The notes beneath the pieces are model-generated. The model had not been told where the DNA came from. It saw only the letters and a list, made by a program, of their open reading frames with translations, and did no database searches. From positions 1 to 27,661 of IMG/VR virus record IMGVR_UViG_3300010373_000940: 27,661 nt of DNA. One strand, 5' to 3'. This DNA comes from a virus. Made by a program: the position numbers and the translations under genes. Of the stretch, positions 12,381 to 19,789 are shown piece by piece. Positions within the stretch are counted from its first letter, which is position 1. Each line of letters starts with the position of its first letter.

Positions 12381-14513
12381 TCAAGCCGCCTTCAGCTCCG
12401 ACTCGCGCGTGTGGTTCGCGCACGTGTGCTGCTCCGGCGGCGTCGGCCCGGTGAAGAGCTTCCCGCACGACGGGAGCTTCACGCCCTTCGGTCCACCGCT
12501 GCCGTCGCAGACCCACTCGCCGTTCCACGGGGCCAGCCTGCCGTCGGCGTCCTTCACCGCGAACGCGCCCTTCGACCAGTACGACATGATGACCGGGGGC
12601 GCCTTCGCAGGGACATCGGGGAGGAAGTCGTTCGCGCCCGTCTCCATTCGCTCCGACCAGGCGTGCGCCTTCTCGTGGAGCATCCTATCGATCTTCGTCT
12701 CGCCGATGTTCTCGTCGTGGACGTGCACCACATTCCGCGAGCCGAAGAGGATCGATTTGCGGTCCACGTAACACGCCTTCGCGAGGAGCCAGATCCCGCG
12801 CCCCGCGGCCGACGCGCCCAGCGACTGGAAGTTCGTGTTGCACGCGGCGCAGTACGGCGCGAGGCCACGCAGCCAGCCACTGATGGGCACCTCGACGTTC
12901 GCCATCCGCGTTGGGTTCGCGCAGAGACGGTTGATGTACTCGAAGTACAGCTCCATCTCCGGGAACGCCGTCATCCAGTCGTCGGTGTACTGTTCGGCCT
13001 TCTCGAGCGCGCGCTGCGGGTCCGCGTCGAACGTGACGTCGTACGTCTTGCGCGCCCAGAGCAGGAGCTTCTCGTTGCCGAGGCCACCGGGCTTGCCGAA
13101 GTTGAAGACCTTACCGACCTGGCGCGCGTTGTCGACGTCGGGGCGCTTCTTGTGCTTCTTCGCCTCGTCGTACGCCATGCCGAGGATCTTGGCGGCGACA
13201 ATGAGGTGCGGATCGAGCCCGGCGTTGAGCGCGTCCGCCAGCGCGGAGCGACCGAACAGCTTGATGCAGACCTGCGCGAGCGTCCGCAGTTCAAGCATCT
13301 CATAGTCGGCCTGCAGGAACACGTACCCAGGCCTCGGGACGAAGCACTCCCGGGGGCCGACGCCTCGCCCCCAATTCTGCATGTTGGGCTTCGAGCTCGT
13401 CGTGCGCCCGGTCGCCGCGATGTCGAAGCGCGTGTGGATCGGATAGACCGTGCCCTTCATCAGCGCGGCGCAGTCCTTGTTCAAGACCGTGCCGAGGCGC
13501 GTGTAGTCGGCGTAATCCATGAGGAGAGGGTCCTCCGTCATGTCGCACGCATCCTCGGAGAGCGCGGTGTACTTGTCCTCGAGATCCTCGAGCGGGATGT
13601 TCTTGTCCGCCTTCCGCTTCTCCGCGCCCGTCTTCGTGAGCGGCACCTTCAGGCCCGACTCGCGACAGACCTTGCGCATGTACGCCGCGGCGGCCTTCGT
13701 GTCCCTCGAGCCATCCGCGCGCACGAAGCCGACCTCGCGCAAGCGCTCCGCGATCTTGTCGCGCTCTTGCTCGGTGCGCTGGGCCAGCTTGGCGACACGC
13801 TCGGGGTTCGTGCGAACACCCCACGCGGAGCAGAGCGCAAGCGCGAACGCGCGGCGGGCCTGCTCGTACTGCAGACGCAGGTACGGCACCGCGTGCTTCT
13901 CCTGCGCGACGTGCGCGACGGCGGTGACGACCGAGTCCTCCTTCGCGTAGACGGTCGGGGAGGGGCCCGTGAAGCCACGCCCGGCGGCGATCTCGTCCCA
14001 ATCCTCGACGCGGAGGGGGATCAGTTCGCCGTACCGCAGGCGCGTGTGCCGCGGGTCCTCGATCATCTTGCCGTCGGGGCCCTTCACCTTCTGGGGCTTG
14101 TCGAGATCCATTCCGTACTTCCGCGCCACGTCGGCGAGGCTGTACTTCGGCTTGATCCAGCCGCCGCTCTCGGAGTGGAATCCCTGGTACCTGCCGGCGG
14201 CTATGTCGAGGAGCTTTTCCCGGATCTGCACGTCGGTGACGCGGTCGTCGTCGTACGCCTTGAAGACCTGATCGACGAACTCGGGGAAGTTCGAGCAGAC
14301 GACCGCCGCGTCGAACGCCGTGTTCGCGCCGGAGAGGGTGACGCTCGGGTCGTAGAGCTTCGAGTGGAGGAGGTCCCTGGCGTCGCGCGCGTGGAGGATG
14401 CCAGCCGCCGACTCGCCGACCGTAAGCCACGTGAGGCACGCCATCTCCGGCGCTGTCACGCCCGGGCGAATGAGCGCGGTCTCGCTATCGAAGGACCAGA
14501 TCGATGACGCCAT
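12381..14513 (-). CDS. Family A DNA polymerase with 3'-5' exonuclease domain
   Basis: 710 residues. The proofreading exonuclease is at the N-terminus: SFDSET (Asp9, Glu11) and GANTAFD (Asp68). The polymerase domain has DIAATGRTTSSKPNMQNWGR (residues 364-383), motif A ADYEMLELRTLA (Asp403), motif B R464-xxx-K468-xxx-F472 followed by GKPGGLG, and motif C VHVHDE (Asp600). Phe472 sits at the E. coli Phe762 position, while Tyr766 is replaced by Gly, as in a group of phage enzymes with 'NFG.PGGLG'. About 60 C-terminal residues beyond the fold contain cysteines and histidines (CDGSGG, SCGK, HTCANH) that may form a zinc knuckle. This is the phage replicase, last in the long operon. Confidence 0.92.
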   Translation of the reverse strand: MASSIWSFDSETALIRPGVTAPEMACLTWLTVGESAAGILHARDARDLLHSKLYDPSVTLSGANTAFDAAVVCSNFPEFVDQVFKAYDDDRVTDVQIREKLLDIAAGRYQGFHSESGGWIKPKYSLADVARKYGMDLDKPQKVKGPDGKMIEDPRHTRLRYGELIPLRVEDWDEIAAGRGFTGPSPTVYAKEDSVVTAVAHVAQEKHAVPYLRLQYEQARRAFALALCSAWGVRTNPERVAKLAQRTEQERDKIAERLREVGFVRADGSRDTKAAAAYMRKVCRESGLKVPLTKTGAEKRKADKNIPLEDLEDKYTALSEDACDMTEDPLLMDYADYTRLGTVLNKDCAALMKGTVYPIHTRFDIAATGRTTSSKPNMQNWGRGVGPRECFVPRPGYVFLQADYEMLELRTLAQVCIKLFGRSALADALNAGLDPHLIVAAKILGMAYDEAKKHKKRPDVDNARQVGKVFNFGKPGGLGNEKLLLWARKTYDVTFDADPQRALEKAEQYTDDWMTAFPEMELYFEYINRLCANPTRMANVEVPISGWLRGLAPYCAACNTNFQSLGASAAGRGIWLLAKACYVDRKSILFGSRNVVHVHDENIGETKIDRMLHEKAHAWSERMETGANDFLPDVPAKAPPVIMSYWSKGAFAVKDADGRLAPWNGEWVCDGSGGPKGVKLPSCGKLFTGPTPPEQHTCANHTRESELKAA

Positions 14514-14676
14514 GCCGGCTCGGCTCCTGTTCGACGAACTCGATGGTCCACGGGCCGCCGGCGGGCATCGTCGTGTAGACCTCCGCGCAATCGCGTCGCG
14601 AGCTCCACACGTGGCCGATGCCGCCGGCGACCCTCGCGCGGAAGTGATTCCCGCAGCGGATGACGAAGGGCCTCAC
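14485..14676 (-). CDS. Small hypothetical protein overlapping the polymerase start
   Basis: 63 residues from a GTG at 14674-14676, following GGGGC and five bases after the previous stop; its end overlaps the polymerase gene start by 29 bases. Sequence VRPFVIRCGNHFRARVAGGI continues with a compact alpha/beta pattern (CAEVYTTMPAGGPWTIEF). Without it the operon would have a 167-base gap, unusual in this tightly packed run. No family is recognised, and the evidence is mostly positional. Confidence 0.45.
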   Translation of the reverse strand: MRPFVIRCGNHFRARVAGGIGHVWSSRRDCAEVYTTMPAGGPWTIEFVEQEPSRHGVIDLVLR

Positions 14677-14680
14677 GCCC

Positions 14681-15094
14681 CTACGCCAACTCCAGGTACG
14701 AGGAGGAGTCGCCTCGCTTCGCTGTCTCGAGCGCGTCCGTCGCCTCGGCCTCGGTGAAGCGCAGCGCCTCCGCCTTCGTGGCCCGCCACGGGCCGAAGCA
14801 CGCGCTGATAGGAACGCCTAGATACGTGTACCCGCCCCACGCTGATCGACGACGAATGACGTACTGTTTCGGCGGCGCCGGCTTCTTCGGCACGAGCGTG
14901 ACGATGCGGAGGCGCTCTCGGATGTCCGGCTCCGGCAAGAACGAATTGTCGTTGATCACCTGTCGTCGCTGTATGACGGCCTGTTCGTACGAGTCGTGCT
15001 TCTTCGCGTTGCGCTGCTTGAACTCCCAGCGGTTGTCCTCGCCCACGTAGGGCAGCGACGTCTTGCTCATATCCTTGACGATGTACTTCGACAT
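14681..15094 (-). CDS. Hypothetical phage protein
   Basis: 137 residues from the ATG at 15092-15094, with a near-perfect AAGGAGGT five bases upstream and TGATG overlap with the preceding stop. The N-terminal half is charged helix. The C-terminal half (YVIRRRSAWGGYTYLG, then FGPWRATKAEALRFTEAEA) follows a pattern common in small phage proteins: a 'YV.R' strand, aromatic hairpin and an 'A.RF..AEA' helix. Function unknown. Confidence 0.65.
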   Translation of the reverse strand: MSKYIVKDMSKTSLPYVGEDNRWEFKQRNAKKHDSYEQAVIQRRQVINDNSFLPEPDIRERLRIVTLVPKKPAPPKQYVIRRRSAWGGYTYLGVPISACFGPWRATKAEALRFTEAEATDALETAKRGDSSSYLELA

Positions 15095-15333
15095 CACGCA
15101 CCTCCTTCGTCCAGCGACGGCGCCGGCTTCCCCTGCAGGGCCGCGACTCGCTCGATCTGCCGCTGCACTGCGATGCCCGACGCCGAGAAGACGTCGACGT
15201 TCATCGAGCCGCAATTCAGCACCGGGCACGTGTCGAACACGCCGCCCTCCTCGAGGCCAAGGTCCGTCTTCTCCGTCTCCGAGCGCGGGCCTTCCCATCC
15301 GCACGCATTGCAACGCACGACGCAATCGGGCAT
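15094..15333 (-). CDS. Small zinc-ribbon protein
   Basis: 79 residues from an ATG with GGAGGGG three bases upstream. The N-terminal half has two cysteine pairs, RCNACGWEGP and DTCPVLNCGS, spaced as in a zinc ribbon. The rest is a helix with IERVAALQGKP. Small zinc ribbons of this type are common in phage replication operons and bind nucleic acid or protein partners. It follows the tRNA-like element. Confidence 0.65.
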   Translation of the reverse strand: MPDCVVRCNACGWEGPRSETEKTDLGLEEGGVFDTCPVLNCGSMNVDVFSASGIAVQRQIERVAALQGKPAPSLDEGGA

Positions 15334-15375
15334 ATGCCCCTCCTGTTGTGGGACTCCCGAATTGGGAGTCGATTA

Positions 15376-15460
15376 TGGCGGCGCCGTGAGGGCTCGAACC
15401 TCACTGGACCGGAGCTGGCCCTCACCCCGAAGTCCGCCTAGCCCGTTACCGGGCCGCGCC
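15376..15460 (-). tRNA. tRNA-like element with encoded CCA; anticodon not assignable
   Basis: The 85-base minus-strand stretch has a strong T-arm (TGAGG-TTCGAGC-CCTCA), a 3' end CGGCGCC-G-CCA with CCA encoded, and a 5' end GGCGCGG that pairs with it at six of seven positions. A D-loop-like GGTAACGGGCTAGGC follows. The middle does not form a canonical 5-base stem with a 7-base loop; the best fold is GGAC/GTCC plus CGGGG/CTCCG around a 10-base loop (TGAGGGCCAG). It may be a degenerate tRNA, an unusual tRNA or a tRNA mimic. GTGAGGGC (15425-15418) can also pair with GCCCTCAC and compete with the T-arm. Confidence 0.45.
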
Positions 15461-15464
15461 AGAT

Positions 15465-15478
15465 GGCCCCGAAGGGCC
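15465..15478 (-). terminator. GGCCC-TTCG-GGGCC hairpin
   Basis: A five-base GC stem capped by a UUCG tetraloop lies ten bases after the stop of the 15488 gene and five bases before the tRNA-like element. There is no U-tract, so it is more likely a processing or mRNA 3'-end-protecting hairpin than a full intrinsic terminator. Confidence 0.4.
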
Positions 15479-15487
15479 GGAAGCTAA

Positions 15488-15985
15488 TCAGCCGAAGTCG
15501 ATCCGGGAATCGACCGGGAAGAAGTCGTGTCGCGTGAAGTTCTGCTTCTTCTCCTTCGTGATCTTCGCCGTCGTCTCGACGCCGACCTTGCGGCCGCGCA
15601 TCGGGTTCTTCGACTCGTCGCACGCCTCGAACGTGATGGTCTCGATGACCGGGTCCACCTTCGCCCTGAGGTACTCCTTCTGCTTCGGATCGCTGTAGTC
15701 GTACCCGAGCGCGGCGTAGAGGAACGCCTTGATGGCCGGGAACGCGACGTCCAGGTCCTTCATGCTCTGGAACCACGACCGCTTCGCGCCGACGGGGTCC
15801 TTCTCCTCGTTCGACGACTTCGTCACGGCGCACTCGACGATGAAGCCCTTCCCGCTCCTCCGCGTCTCCTTCAGGATGATCTTCTGAATCTCCAGCTCGT
15901 ATCGACCGCCGGCTTCGAGGTACTGGCCGTTCTCGTAGATGCCCTTCTCACGCAACCCCGCAAAGGGATTCACCGCACCGCTCAT
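15488..15985 (-). CDS. Putative single-stranded DNA-binding-like protein
   Basis: 165 residues from an ATG at 15983-15985. The sequence opens NPFAGLREKGIYENGQYLEA, then a strand-rich stretch (RYELEIQKIILKETRRSGKG; FIVECAVTKSS) that suggests an OB-like barrel, and it ends with an acidic tip. Gene neighbourhood (helicase, polymerase, nuclease) and the 'G.Y...G.Y.L.I' beginning resemble phage proteins thought to bind ssDNA or to act as recombination accessory factors. No motif proves it. It has no clear Shine-Dalgarno site and follows a 230-base gap, so it may have its own promoter. Confidence 0.45.
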   Translation of the reverse strand: MSGAVNPFAGLREKGIYENGQYLEAGGRYELEIQKIILKETRRSGKGFIVECAVTKSSNEEKDPVGAKRSWFQSMKDLDVAFPAIKAFLYAALGYDYSDPKQKEYLRAKVDPVIETITFEACDESKNPMRGRKVGVETTAKITKEKKQNFTRHDFFPVDSRIDFG

Positions 15986-16215
15986 TCGTACTGACCGATC
16001 TTGATCTGCGAAACACTATCAACCGCAGGGGCGCGCGAGCCGGGAGCGTAGCGTGTCGCCGTTACTCGACTTGCCCGCTGTTTCATGAGGATAACGCTCA
16101 AACCCCTCGCGGGTTCTCCCCGCGTAGCATGGCGGTACAATGCTCCGTCCCCCGCCCGCGCGCCCCTGACACAATGAGCGTAGGAGATACGTATGAACTC
16201 CCAACCAGTTCGCTC
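15986..16215. other. Non-coding gap inside the replication operon
   Basis: No convincing gene is seen here on either strand. It contains one clear hairpin at 16108-16124 (CGCGGG-TTCTC-CCCGCG) without a U-tract, and an isolated palindrome ATACGTAT near 16188. A plus-strand ATG at 16193 has a good AGGAG site upstream, but its reading frame runs antisense through the helicase gene. The gap could hold a regulatory RNA or promoter for the 15985 gene. Confidence 0.5.
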
Positions 16216-18024
16216 CTACATCGCGAACGGGATGGCGCCCGGTGTCTGCTTCATCTGCACGACCTTCTGCCAGCGGGCGCCCTTCAGCGCGACGATCTCC
16301 GCCTCGCTCGGGAAGTCGACCGTCGCGATGAGCACCTTCTGGTCGGCGCCGTACGTGTCCTCGGTCGCGCGCGCTTGCGACATGACCCGCTGCCAGGCGT
16401 CCCAATGCTCGCGGCAGCCGAGGAGGAACTCCGCGCTCACCTCATCGGCCTCCTGGCCGTCACGGTGCGTGCGCCCGAGAAGCTGCTCCGCGTCGGCCGC
16501 CTGCGTGATGCCGGTCGTGATGAGGTTCTGGTTCCAGGGCTGCAGGTTCTGGCCCGTGCCGCACGCGGCGACGGAGCAGATGATCGGACGGACCTTCTCC
16601 CTCTTCTCGCGAATCGCCTGGGCCAGCTGCGGGAGCGACTCGCCGGTCTTCGTGAGCGCGCCCTGCGCGAAGTACGGGATGCCCGTGCGCCGAGACAGCT
16701 CTTCGGCGAAGAACGTGTGCTCGACCCACACGATTCCGGGGTTCTCTTCCATCCACGCTTGACAGGTCTCGAGCGCGGAGTCATCGTGCCATTGGGCCCT
16801 GGGTACCGGCGTGAAGGTTGGCTTGATTCGCAGCCAATCGTGGAGCTCCGGTGAACGCAGGGCCCCGCTCTTTACCGCGTTGACGACCTGAAGCTCCGTG
16901 TCGAGCGTCCGGCTCCGCGAGAGGGTGTCGCGCACGAACTTCGCCCATGCGCGTCGCGCGTCGAGCCACTCCTGCGGCGGGCGCGGGTCCCACACGTAGT
17001 GGAGGCCGAGCGCGAGCTCGCGGGCGTGCCGCCAGATCGCGACCGCTTCGGACTCCTGCCAGCCGTCGGGCGTCTCCCACTTCGATCGCAAGGTGTCGAA
17101 GTGCCCGTTCGTGACGGGGTGCTCCGGGTAGCGCTTCGCCGTGATGTTCAGGCTGCAGTCGACCTGATCGCCCGTCGTCTCGACGAAGCCCGGCGTCTCG
17201 CTGAGTCGCTGGCGGAACGCACGGCGCGCGTCGGTGAGCTCGTCGCCCGTGCGAGGTCCGCTGGCGGCCAGCTCGACGAGCGGGCCCGGGTTCACGCGGC
17301 GGAGCGCGTTCACGCCGTCATCGAGCGCGTCGGCCCACTCCTCGAGTTCGCCGTCGTGCAACGGAATGGGGGAGTTGTCCTTCAGCGCCCAGCGAATCAG
17401 GTGCGCCGCGTCCTTCAGCGACTTCTTGACGACCGTCCCGGAGAGGACGATGACGCGCGTGTCCGGTAGCTCGCGCATGTAGCGGAGCAGTCGCTTCGTG
17501 ACGCCGGCCTTCTTGTTCTTCGCCCGGTGCGCCTCGTCGAGGATGATGAGGTCGGGCGTGTACTGGCTGAAGAGGTTCGCCGCGCCGATGCGTCCGAGGA
17601 ACTCGTACGACAGGATGCGGAGATTGCGCGCGACCTTCCAGTGCTTCGCCAGCTCCTTGCGCTCGTCCTCCGTCTTCTTGATCAGCGACGCGGGGAGGAT
17701 GAGTAGCGGCACGCGCGCCGGCGGATCGAGCACCGTCGGCGCGAGCATCGTGATGAGCGTCTTGCCGGCGCCGACGCGCAGCGAGCCGACGAGGCCCCCG
17801 TACACGCCGATGTCGTGCAGCGCGAGGGCCTGCTTCGGTCGGAGCTTCCACGTCCCCTGCGTCGTCTTGAGCCGCTCGGTCATCTGCGACGCGAGCCACT
17901 CCAGCTCCGCGTCCGACCACGTGCGCCGCGGGAGGTTCTGGATGCGGTGCCACTCGTCGGTGCGAGCGATCGACCGCTTCGAGAACCAGCCCGGCGGCGG
18001 GTTGGCGGGGAAGGGGTTGCTCAG
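16216..18024 (-). CDS. SNF2-like superfamily 2 DNA helicase/translocase
   Basis: About 602 residues. No ATG, GTG or TTG lies at the expected start; the first plausible codon is a CTG at 18022-18024 overlapping the MazG-like stop as CTGA. The first ATG is about 47 codons in, and the region between reads as real protein (GWFSKRSIARTDEWHRIQNL). Motifs in order: Walker A SLRVGAGKTL (81-90), DEAH box LIILDEAHRAK (159-169), motif III VLSGT (193-197), a long insert, and motif VI QLLGRTHRDGQEADEV typical of SNF2 proteins. It would remodel or unwind DNA during replication or recombination. Confidence 0.85.
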   Translation of the reverse strand: MSNPFPANPPPGWFSKRSIARTDEWHRIQNLPRRTWSDAELEWLASQMTERLKTTQGTWKLRPKQALALHDIGVYGGLVGSLRVGAGKTLITMLAPTVLDPPARVPLLILPASLIKKTEDERKELAKHWKVARNLRILSYEFLGRIGAANLFSQYTPDLIILDEAHRAKNKKAGVTKRLLRYMRELPDTRVIVLSGTVVKKSLKDAAHLIRWALKDNSPIPLHDGELEEWADALDDGVNALRRVNPGPLVELAASGPRTGDELTDARRAFRQRLSETPGFVETTGDQVDCSLNITAKRYPEHPVTNGHFDTLRSKWETPDGWQESEAVAIWRHARELALGLHYVWDPRPPQEWLDARRAWAKFVRDTLSRSRTLDTELQVVNAVKSGALRSPELHDWLRIKPTFTPVPRAQWHDDSALETCQAWMEENPGIVWVEHTFFAEELSRRTGIPYFAQGALTKTGESLPQLAQAIREKREKVRPIICSVAACGTGQNLQPWNQNLITTGITQAADAEQLLGRTHRDGQEADEVSAEFLLGCREHWDAWQRVMSQARATEDTYGADQKVLIATVDFPSEAEIVALKGARWQKVVQMKQTPGAIPFAM

Positions 18025-18431
18025 AGCTTCTTCCCGCCGTGCTTGTGCGGCCGCGTCTTGTTGAACGCGAGCTTCTCCGCCACCGCGGCGTCGAGGTCGA
18101 TGCCGTAGTGGACCGCAAGGTCCGCGATTCGAATGATGGCGTCCGCGAGCTCGCTCGGGATGCCGCACGGCTTCCGCAAGCGCTCGTTGACCTCGTCTTG
18201 ATCGACCACACGAGCGACCGGCGAATCGAACCGCCCCTTCGACGGCAGCACGCCGCTCGGGTTCTCGTACCAAGTCTGATCCGGCCGCTCTCCGGCGCGG
18301 AAGTCCTCGAGCGCCTCGCTCAGCTCCGAATGGATGAGCGCGATGCGCTCTCCGAAGGTCGCCGGCGAGTCGTAGAAGCCCTTGGCCTTCCCCGTCTCGT
18401 AGGCGTCCAGCCCGATCTCGCGGAGGTTCAT
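18021..18431 (-). CDS. MazG-like nucleotide pyrophosphohydrolase
   Basis: 136 residues from the ATG at 18429-18431, overlapping the upstream stop as ATGA. Helix 1 carries FGERIALIHSELSEALEDF, the E-x-S-E-x-x-E-A-type metal-binding helix of all-alpha NTP pyrophosphatases. The second metal site is in SELADAIIRIADLAVHYGID (E-L-A-D-x-x-I-R-x-x-D). The tail KLAFNKTRPHKHGGKKL matches the MazG-like end 'K...N..R....GK'. It hydrolyses (d)NTPs to monophosphates. In this phage it sits in the replication operon, with a second diphosphohydrolase in the adjacent operon. Confidence 0.82.
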   Translation of the reverse strand: MNLREIGLDAYETGKAKGFYDSPATFGERIALIHSELSEALEDFRAGERPDQTWYENPSGVLPSKGRFDSPVARVVDQDEVNERLRKPCGIPSELADAIIRIADLAVHYGIDLDAAVAEKLAFNKTRPHKHGGKKL

Positions 18432-18745
18432 GCGTCCCTCTGCAGACAGAAGAGCGCCCACGCGAGGCGCTTGCGCGTTCGCTTCTGCTCCGCCGCCTCG
18501 AGACGCGCGTGGTCCGCCGGCGTGGTCGGGGTCTTGGCCGCCGGGAAGCCGCCACGGGCGTAGACGCGACGCGCGCGAGCCGCCGCCGAGAAGAGCTTCC
18601 CGCGCTCGCGCGAGACCTCGATCTGCTTGAGCGTCTCGCGCTGCGCCTCGTGCAGCCCCTCGATGCGATCGACCTGCGCGGAGCACGCGGCGATGATCCC
18701 CGCGACGGCCGATGCGATGAGCGCCCGAGTCGGGTAGCGGTTCAC
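18428..18745 (-). CDS. Small helical protein with hydrophobic N-terminus
   Basis: 105 residues from the GTG at 18743-18745 (GTGA overlap). Residues 7-20 (RALIASAVAGIIAA) are hydrophobic and may be a membrane segment or buried helix. The rest is a long charged, Ala-rich helix likely to form a coiled coil (EGLHEAQRETLKQIEVSRER). A longer upstream frame was rejected as shadow. It is part of a chain of six overlapping genes. No family is recognised. Confidence 0.55.
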   Translation of the reverse strand: MNRYPTRALIASAVAGIIAACSAQVDRIEGLHEAQRETLKQIEVSRERGKLFSAAARARRVYARGGFPAAKTPTTPADHARLEAAEQKRTRKRLAWALFCLQRDA

Positions 18746-19143
18746 GCCGACACCCGCTTCTCGAGGCGGGCGATCGTGCGCTTGAAGACCGCGATGACGT
18801 CCTTCTGCGTCGTCTTGGGCACGTCGTTGAACACAACGATCGAGCACCCCTTGTACTTGCCGACCGCCACGTAGCCCGTTTCGCGCAGCTCGGCGATCGC
18901 TGCGTCGGCGACCTTGTCATCGGGCGTGGCGGCGAACACTGCACCGACGGCGCACCAGCAATTCGCCTCCGGCTTGCGCGCCGCCTGTCGTCCTCCCATC
19001 CAGCTCCACGCACGGATCGTGACGCCGTTGGAGTTGACCTCACGCCCCCAGGCCCCCTTCGCCCACGCCACGGGCTTCGAGATGCGCTTCATCGCGCGCT
19101 TGAGGGCGGACAGGATCTTCTTGGTCTCGGTCTTCGTCTTCAT
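18742..19143 (-). CDS. DUF6197-like protein
   Basis: 133 residues from the ATG at 19141-19143 (ATGA overlap). It matches the pattern I know for DUF6197: 'W..GAWGRE...G' (AWAKGAWGREVNSNG), a central CWCAVGAVFAA block, and a C-terminal VVFNDVPKTTQKDVIAVFKR where the family has W/F-N-D followed by 'T..EVI..F..A'. The family is widespread in phages and actinobacteria without a known activity. The N-terminus is a basic helix. Confidence 0.62.
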   Translation of the reverse strand: MKTKTETKKILSALKRAMKRISKPVAWAKGAWGREVNSNGVTIRAWSWMGGRQAARKPEANCWCAVGAVFAATPDDKVADAAIAELRETGYVAVGKYKGCSIVVFNDVPKTTQKDVIAVFKRTIARLEKRVSA

Positions 19144-19337
19144 TGTTCGCTCCACGCTCGCTTGTTGTTCATCGCCGCCGTGGCTTCGAGCACACGACCG
19201 TCCTCTCCCCGGACGAGGGACCCCTTCTCGACGCGCATCGCGTACGCCTGGCAGCACTTCGCCGGCATCGCGCTACGGTCTTCGTTCACGCTCCCGCACG
19301 CGGCGCAGAGCCACGTCTCGCCCGTCGGGGCGATCAA
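19140..19337 (-). CDS. Small Cys-rich protein with TTG start
   Basis: 65 residues from a TTG at 19335-19337 that overlaps the upstream stop as TTGA. The N-terminal LCAACGSVNEDRSAMPAKCC has a cysteine pair and a CC that could form a zinc ribbon. The remaining sequence is strand then helix. TTG is used here where neighbouring junctions have ATGA or GTGA. No function is recognised. Confidence 0.55.
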   Translation of the reverse strand: MIAPTGETWLCAACGSVNEDRSAMPAKCCQAYAMRVEKGSLVRGEDGRVLEATAAMNNKRAWSEQ

Positions 19338-19789
19338 CCGCCGAGCACCTCGCGCATCGTCGCGATGATCTGCGCAATCTCGTGCACCTGGACGTTCTCC
19401 ATCTCGACGTCGACCGTGCCGAGCGCGCCGTTCAAGCTCACTTTCACCTTGTCGACCGTGAAGTGCTTCAGCGCCGGCGCATCCTCACGCGGCGGAACAC
19501 ACGGCACCTCGACGCGCTCGGTAGGGCGCTTGGTCGGGAGCTCGGTCTTCGGCGCCGTGTGCTTCACTGCGATGAGCTTCTCCCGGAGAAGGTGCTCCTC
19601 CAGCTCGCGCTTCGCCTGGGAGCGCTCGATCATCTGTCCGCGAGAGGACCAGGGCTCCATCGGCCCGTTGTCGTCGATGTTCCCGCTCGAATACTGGATC
19701 ACACCGGGGTGATCGAGCGGCACCCAATCCTGGGGACCGTGTCCGAGGAAGCGGTCGAGCGTCCCGTTCTGGCGGAATACCCAGCTCAT
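19334..19789 (-). CDS. Hypothetical protein
   Basis: 151 residues from the ATG at 19787-19789 (ATGA overlap with the nuclease stop). It starts MSWVFRQNGTLDRFLGHGPQ; the middle is a charged helix (RSQAKRELEEHLLREKLIAV), and the last 45 residues are strand-rich and acidic (VSLNGALGTVDVEMENVQVH) and close with a helix. No family is recognised. Its place directly after the nuclease gene, with coupled translation, suggests a partner, possibly ssDNA- or protein-binding. Confidence 0.58.
   Translation of the reverse strand: MSWVFRQNGTLDRFLGHGPQDWVPLDHPGVIQYSSGNIDDNGPMEPWSSRGQMIERSQAKRELEEHLLREKLIAVKHTAPKTELPTKRPTERVEVPCVPPREDAPALKHFTVDKVKVSLNGALGTVDVEMENVQVHEIAQIIATMREVLGG

Noticed and set aside
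12411-14507. A 698-codon plus-strand frame across the DNA polymerase gene
   Set aside because: The polymerase motifs on the minus strand are unambiguous. The antisense product is Arg/Val/Leu/His-rich and matches nothing.
16100-16130. A GGTTCTCCCCGCG stretch resembling half of a type I-E CRISPR repeat
   Set aside because: Only one half-copy exists. There is no second repeat, no spacer spacing and no cas1/cas2 or interference gene. The Cas4-like nuclease is better read as an AddB/phage type.
16193-16762. A plus-strand frame starting with an ATG that has a good AGGAG site
   Set aside because: It runs antisense through the helicase C-terminal domain, and its composition is that of a shadow. The Shine-Dalgarno-like match is probably chance.
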